Both the position numbers and the translations under genes were made by a program. From NCBI GenBank assembly GCA_934778205.1, contig CAKVOD010000001.1, forward strand, positions 124,001 to 188,000: a DNA stretch of 64,000 nucleotides, written 5' to 3'. Under the pieces are notes generated by a model, which was not told the origin of the DNA, ran no database searches, and saw nothing but the letters and a program-made list of their open reading frames with translations. Shown piece by piece: positions 60,225 to 64,000 of this stretch (position 1 is its first letter; each line of letters opens with the position of its first letter). Source of the stretch: an uncultured Clostridia bacterium (GTDB taxonomy: Bacteria; Bacillota; Clostridia; Christensenellales; UBA1242).

Positions 60225-61577
60225 ATGGAAAATAATGAAAAAACAATAGTTGCAATAGCAACGCCGATTGGAAGCGCAGGCGTCGGAATTGTCCGCCTGA
60301 GTGGTGAGAAAAGTTTAGCAATTGCAAAAAAAATGTTCAACAAAAGTATTGAGCAACCGCGATATATGTACTTAGGTAAAATCAAAACCGACAAACTAGA
60401 GGAGCACGGCATTGTTGTGTACTTTAAAGCTCCGCATTCATATACGGGCGAAGACGTTGTCGAATTTCAAGTCCACGGCGGAATAATGATTGTCAACGAA
60501 ATTGTCAAGCAGTGTTTGCAATTAGGCGCAACAATGGCAGAGCGTGGCGAGTTTACAAAGCGCGCATTTATGAATGGAAAACTATCATTGAATGAAGCGG
60601 AAAGTTTGATGGATTACATCAACGCACAATCAAATGCGGAACTAATTGCGAGCAAAAACTTAATAAATGGTGCTTTTTCCGCACAAATTAATGGTTTTAT
60701 CGATAATTTGAAAGATTGTTTGGCGCAAATCAATGTCACTCTTGATTATCCCGAGCACGATGACGAACTAAAAATTGCCGAAAAAATTAAAGGCCTGCTT
60801 GAAAATTTAAATCGCGAAATTGTCAAACTAATTGATTCATATAATTATGGGCGACTCATCAAAAATGGAATTAATGTTTGTTTGGTAGGACAACCCAATG
60901 TCGGCAAGTCGTCTATTATGAATGGACTTATGAACTGCGATGTCGCAATTGTCACAGATATTGCAGGTACAACAACCGATGCAATAAAGGACTCCTATAT
61001 ATATAAGGATATGAGATTCAATATTGTTGACACGGCGGGTATACGTGAAAGTGAAAACGCGATTGAGAAAATCGGCATTGAGCGCACGAGACAAAATATA
61101 GCAGTTAGCGATTTGGTGCTGGGCGTATTTGATTGCTCTGACTTAACAAATTTTGATGAAATACTAAATGAAACCAAAGACAAAAAACGGTTACTTGTTT
61201 TCAATAAGTCTGATTTGATAAATTATCAAAATTTTGAGGAAAACATCAAAAAAACATTAAAAAATGAACATTTTATCGTGATTTCTGCAAAAAATAGCGA
61301 CGATATTTTGAAACTCAAGGAAAAAATGTTTGAAATCACTGTGTCAAAAGATTTTAATTTAGATGCTAACATTATCTTAAATCAACGTCATTACGAATTG
61401 CTAAATTTGGCTCGGCAGGATATTTTGCGCGCACTTGACAATATTGATTTTGTGACACTTGATTGTGTTGCGTGCGATATTATGGATGCTTATTCGGCGC
61501 TTTCGGCAATTGTGGGCTATGGCGATATTGAGGATATTATTGACACTATATTCTCAAAATTCTGTCTAGGCAAATAG
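60225..61577 (+). CDS. mnmE: tRNA modification GTPase MnmE
   Basis: 450 residues. With MnmG it makes the carboxymethylaminomethyl group on U34 of certain tRNAs. An N-terminal folate-binding domain (about 1-118, IATPIGSAGVGIVRLSG) leads to a G domain with G1 GQPNVGKSS, G3 DTAGIRE and G4 NKSD. The C-terminal FCLGK motif is intact, directly followed by TAG and the family A hairpin. Normally mnmE follows jag; here it lies beyond dnaA. Confidence 0.97.
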   Translation: MENNEKTIVAIATPIGSAGVGIVRLSGEKSLAIAKKMFNKSIEQPRYMYLGKIKTDKLEEHGIVVYFKAPHSYTGEDVVEFQVHGGIMIVNEIVKQCLQLGATMAERGEFTKRAFMNGKLSLNEAESLMDYINAQSNAELIASKNLINGAFSAQINGFIDNLKDCLAQINVTLDYPEHDDELKIAEKIKGLLENLNREIVKLIDSYNYGRLIKNGINVCLVGQPNVGKSSIMNGLMNCDVAIVTDIAGTTTDAIKDSYIYKDMRFNIVDTAGIRESENAIEKIGIERTRQNIAVSDLVLGVFDCSDLTNFDEILNETKDKKRLLVFNKSDLINYQNFEENIKKTLKNEHFIVISAKNSDDILKLKEKMFEITVSKDFNLDANIILNQRHYELLNLARQDILRALDNIDFVTLDCVACDIMDAYSALSAIVGYGDIEDIIDTIFSKFCLGK

Positions 61578-61800
61578 TGGCGGCATAGGCCGCGGCTGCA
61601 GATACTGTTCCTACGCATAAGTTGCTTACGCGGACGACATATATATGTGCTTTCTATATATGTTTGTTCTCGGCGAAATAGCCCGCGGCTGCAGGTACTG
61701 TTGAGTACACATATTTCTTTTGTCGACGGCGAATGCTGCATCTTTCTACTACGTGATTACCTCGACGGGGAAAGCCCCGCTGCTACAGGTACTATCCCTA
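61574..61800 (+). repeat. Family A repeats at the mnmE stop codon
   Basis: Begins with the TAG stop (61575-61577), then GCGGC-ATAG-GCCGC (61580-61593) and GGCTGCAGATACTGTTCCTA; two further units carry GAAATAGCCCGC and GGGG-AAAG-CCCC cores. Ends at about 61800. Confidence 0.85.
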
Positions 61801-61812
61801 TTTTTAATTGAG

Positions 61813-61945
61813 TTATAACCTTATTATTATGGTAAGATACTAACGTTCTTGTCATTTCGACCAACGTGGAGAAATCTCCCGGAAGGGCACCCCGATACAT
61901 TTTGGGTGAGTATGAGTATTGACAGCGGCAGCCAATAAATGATAA
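61813..61945 (-). repeat. Family B half-element
   Basis: CCTTATTATTATGGTAAGAT, TTGTCATTTCGACC and GAGAAATCTCCCGGAAGGG, then TATTGACAGCGGCAGCCA. Only one arm of the palindrome is present. The 160 bases that follow, up to mnmG, hold AT-rich DNA with ACAAAAAACAC runs and a GGAGG RBS. Confidence 0.65.
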
Positions 61946-62107
61946 TGTCCCTTAGTTTTAACATCCAACAAAATGTTGGAACAAAATTGCCTACATATAT
62001 AATGTATAGGGAAAATACAAAAAAGACACAAAAATTTGCGTTTTTAACACAAAAAACACACAAAAACAAGTAGTTTACACTGCTTGTTTAAAAAATTGGA
62101 GGAATAA

Positions 62108-63985
62108 ATGGATAATAATATAGATTATGAAAACTATGATGCAATAGTTATTGGTGCGGGTCACGCGGGTAGTGAAGCGGGTTTGGCGCTAGCGCGACTT
62201 GGTCACAAAACTTTGGTTTTGACCATTAATCTTGAGGCGGTTGGGTTTCTGGCGTGCAACCCGTCGATAGGTGGTTCGGCAAAAGGGCATCTTGTTTGTG
62301 AAATGGATGCGCTCGGCGGGCAAATGGGTCGCACTGCTGATGAAACGCTTTTACAAATCAAGATGTTAAATTTTGGTAAAGGTCCTGCTGTGCATAGTTT
62401 GCGCGCACAAGTTGACAAGGTTGAATATCATAAAGTCACAAAGTCAGTTATGGAAAATCAAGAAAACCTTTTCTTGAAACAAGGCGAAGTCAAAGAAATT
62501 TTGGTCGAAAACGGAAAAGTTTGTGGCGTAATTACTGCTACAAACGAAAAATTTGGATGCAAAACTATTGTTGTTTGCACGGGCGTTTATTTGAAATCTA
62601 AAATAATTATTGGCGAATACATTGAAAACATTGGACCGAGTGGATTCAAGCAAGCAAGTTTTTTGTCAGACTCTTTGACAAAACTTGGATTTGAACTTCG
62701 TAGTTTCAAAACAGGAACGCCACCACGTTTGGATGCGCGAACAATTGATTTTGAAAAACTCGAAATTCAAGTTGGCGACGACAATATACAAAATTTTTCA
62801 ATTTTGACAGAATACAAAAAACCTAATGTATCGCCCTGCTATCTTGTTTATACAAATGAAAATTCTCACAATATCATAAAGGCAAACATTCATCGCGCCC
62901 CATTATATAATGGTTCAATTCACGGCGTTGGTGCGCGCTATTGTCCTTCAATCGAGGATAAAGTTATGCGATTTGCGGACAAAGAAAGACATCAACTTTT
63001 CTTGGAACCTGAAAGCGCATCTACAAATGAATGGTATTTGCAGGGATTTGGTACTTCATTGCCTGTAGATGTTCAAAGAAAAACTGTGCAATCTATGGCG
63101 GGACTTGAAAAAACTTTCATTATGCGCGACGGCTATGCGATTGAGTATGACTGCATTGATAGTACAAAACTATTGCCAACACTTGAAAGTAAAGATATTG
63201 ACGGACTATTTTTTGCGGGGCAAATCAACGGAACATCGGGTTATGAAGAGGCAGGCGCGCAAGGTTTGGTTGCTGGAATCAATGCTAGTCTCAAGATGCG
63301 TAATGAAGAACCTTTAGTACTCAAGCGCTCAGAAAGTTATATTGGCGTTTTGATTGATGACCTTGTAACTAAAGGCACAAACGAACCATATCGAATGATG
63401 ACTTCTCGTGCGGAATTTAGATTGCAATTAAGACAAGATAATTGCGATTTACGATTGACTGAATATGGACGCAGAGTTGGACTTGTTAGCGAAAAACAAT
63501 ACGAAATCTACAAAAATAAGTTAAAAAACATAGAAAAAGCGCGAAAAATCACGAAAAACATATTAAAACCTGATGAAAACATAAATAAATACCTTGCTAG
63601 TGTTGATGAGGCGCCATTGCACACGGGTGCATCAATAGAAAGTTTACTTAGACGTGCGCGCGTCGATATTCACTCTTTCAATGACTGGTTTCATATTTTT
63701 GATGAATTTAATAATTCGGTCTTAGATGAAATAAATACTGAAATAAAATACGAAGGCTATTTGAAAAGACAACAAATTCAAATTGAACAACAAAATCGTG
63801 CTGAAAATCAAAAACTTGACCCTAACTTAGATTATATGAATATTGACGGACTTAGAATCGAAGCAAGGCAAAAATTAAACAAGATTAAACCACTTACGCT
63901 TGGTCAAGCAAGCCGTATATCTGGTGTAAATCCTGCAGATATATCGGTTTTACTTATATATTTAAAGAAAAATAACAGTAATTAA
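62108..63985 (+). CDS. mnmG: tRNA uridine-5-carboxymethylaminomethyl modification enzyme MnmG
   Basis: 625 residues, normal length. FAD-dependent partner of MnmE. N-terminal FAD motif GAGHAGSEAGLALARLG; then NPSIGGSAKGHLVCEMDALG, the signature region, and GTPPRLDA. The C-terminal helical domain (about 560-625) ends in LTLGQASRISGVNPADISVL. GGAGG precedes the ATG. A GGACGGC block of family A follows its stop at the window edge. Confidence 0.97.
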   Translation: MDNNIDYENYDAIVIGAGHAGSEAGLALARLGHKTLVLTINLEAVGFLACNPSIGGSAKGHLVCEMDALGGQMGRTADETLLQIKMLNFGKGPAVHSLRAQVDKVEYHKVTKSVMENQENLFLKQGEVKEILVENGKVCGVITATNEKFGCKTIVVCTGVYLKSKIIIGEYIENIGPSGFKQASFLSDSLTKLGFELRSFKTGTPPRLDARTIDFEKLEIQVGDDNIQNFSILTEYKKPNVSPCYLVYTNENSHNIIKANIHRAPLYNGSIHGVGARYCPSIEDKVMRFADKERHQLFLEPESASTNEWYLQGFGTSLPVDVQRKTVQSMAGLEKTFIMRDGYAIEYDCIDSTKLLPTLESKDIDGLFFAGQINGTSGYEEAGAQGLVAGINASLKMRNEEPLVLKRSESYIGVLIDDLVTKGTNEPYRMMTSRAEFRLQLRQDNCDLRLTEYGRRVGLVSEKQYEIYKNKLKNIEKARKITKNILKPDENINKYLASVDEAPLHTGASIESLLRRARVDIHSFNDWFHIFDEFNNSVLDEINTEIKYEGYLKRQQIQIEQQNRAENQKLDPNLDYMNIDGLRIEARQKLNKIKPLTLGQASRISGVNPADISVLLIYLKKNNSN

Positions 63986-63987
63986 TT

Positions 63988-64000
63988 ATTGGACGGCATT
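63988..64000 (+). repeat. Family A fragment at window edge
   Basis: TTGGACGGCATT, the internal block of family A, directly follows the mnmG stop; the rest lies beyond the window. Confidence 0.4.

Overview
The window is AT-rich bacterial chromosome that looks like an uncultured, probably spore-forming Bacillota (Clostridia-like) lineage. Support comes from spo0A, spmA/spmB, spoIIIJ-type yidC with jag, scpA/scpB, DUF1540 and cwlC-like amidase genes, together with strong sigma-A type promoters and GGAGG ribosome binding sites. The AspRS is of the short archaeal type, which some Clostridia carry. No rRNA or tRNA gene was recognised.

Layout. 1-2.5 kb: a membrane-anchored gene broken by a 13-G tract (probably phase-variable), spmB, spmA, and a tandem pair of 108-residue orphan proteins. 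2.8-10.4 kb: a 2519-residue surface protein. 10.4-21.5 kb: accessory and cell-surface or spore-related genes (two DUF11 proteins, a Cys-rich protein, an amidase, a DUF1540 protein, propeller-like anchored proteins, N/Q-rich proteins) plus gap. 21.6-36.3 kb: housekeeping genes on the minus strand (pepF, aspS, an MMPL exporter, a Nudix hydrolase, a Rho-like protein, scpB-scpA-site-2 protease, rplL-rplJ with an L10 leader). 36.8-48.4 kb: a DUF421 protein, spo0A, a DUF4143 ATPase inside a 33-bp periodic array, two FAD oxidoreductases, a SLOG protein and an XRE regulator, degV, a radC-like gene and rmuC. 48-64 kb: the replication origin neighbourhood, with cca, jag, yidC, yidD, rnpA and rpmH leftward, dnaN also leftward, then dnaA, mnmE and mnmG rightward.

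The origin locus is rearranged. dnaN is inverted and lies between rpmH and dnaA, and mnmE-mnmG lie on the dnaA side instead of following jag. DnaA boxes cluster in the rpmH-dnaN gap (six exact, two near) and more sparsely in the 2.3-kb dnaN-dnaA gap, which also carries AGTACT-rich AT arrays. Gene orientation favours initiation between dnaN and dnaA.

The strongest undescribed signals are non-coding. (1) A roughly 90-100 bp hairpin repeat family is concentrated around the origin. Its stem covaries from copy to copy and it begins at, or even contains, the stop codons of dnaA, dnaN, spo0A and mnmE. (2) There is a larger palindromic MITE-like element. (3) An exact 33-bp periodic GGAAAAGTGTA array flanks the ATPase gene. 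(4) A poly-G tract sits at the start of the first gene. (5) dnaA and mnmE appear to be transcribed from promoters that leave no room for a leader. (6) A Rho-family protein has lost its P-loop.
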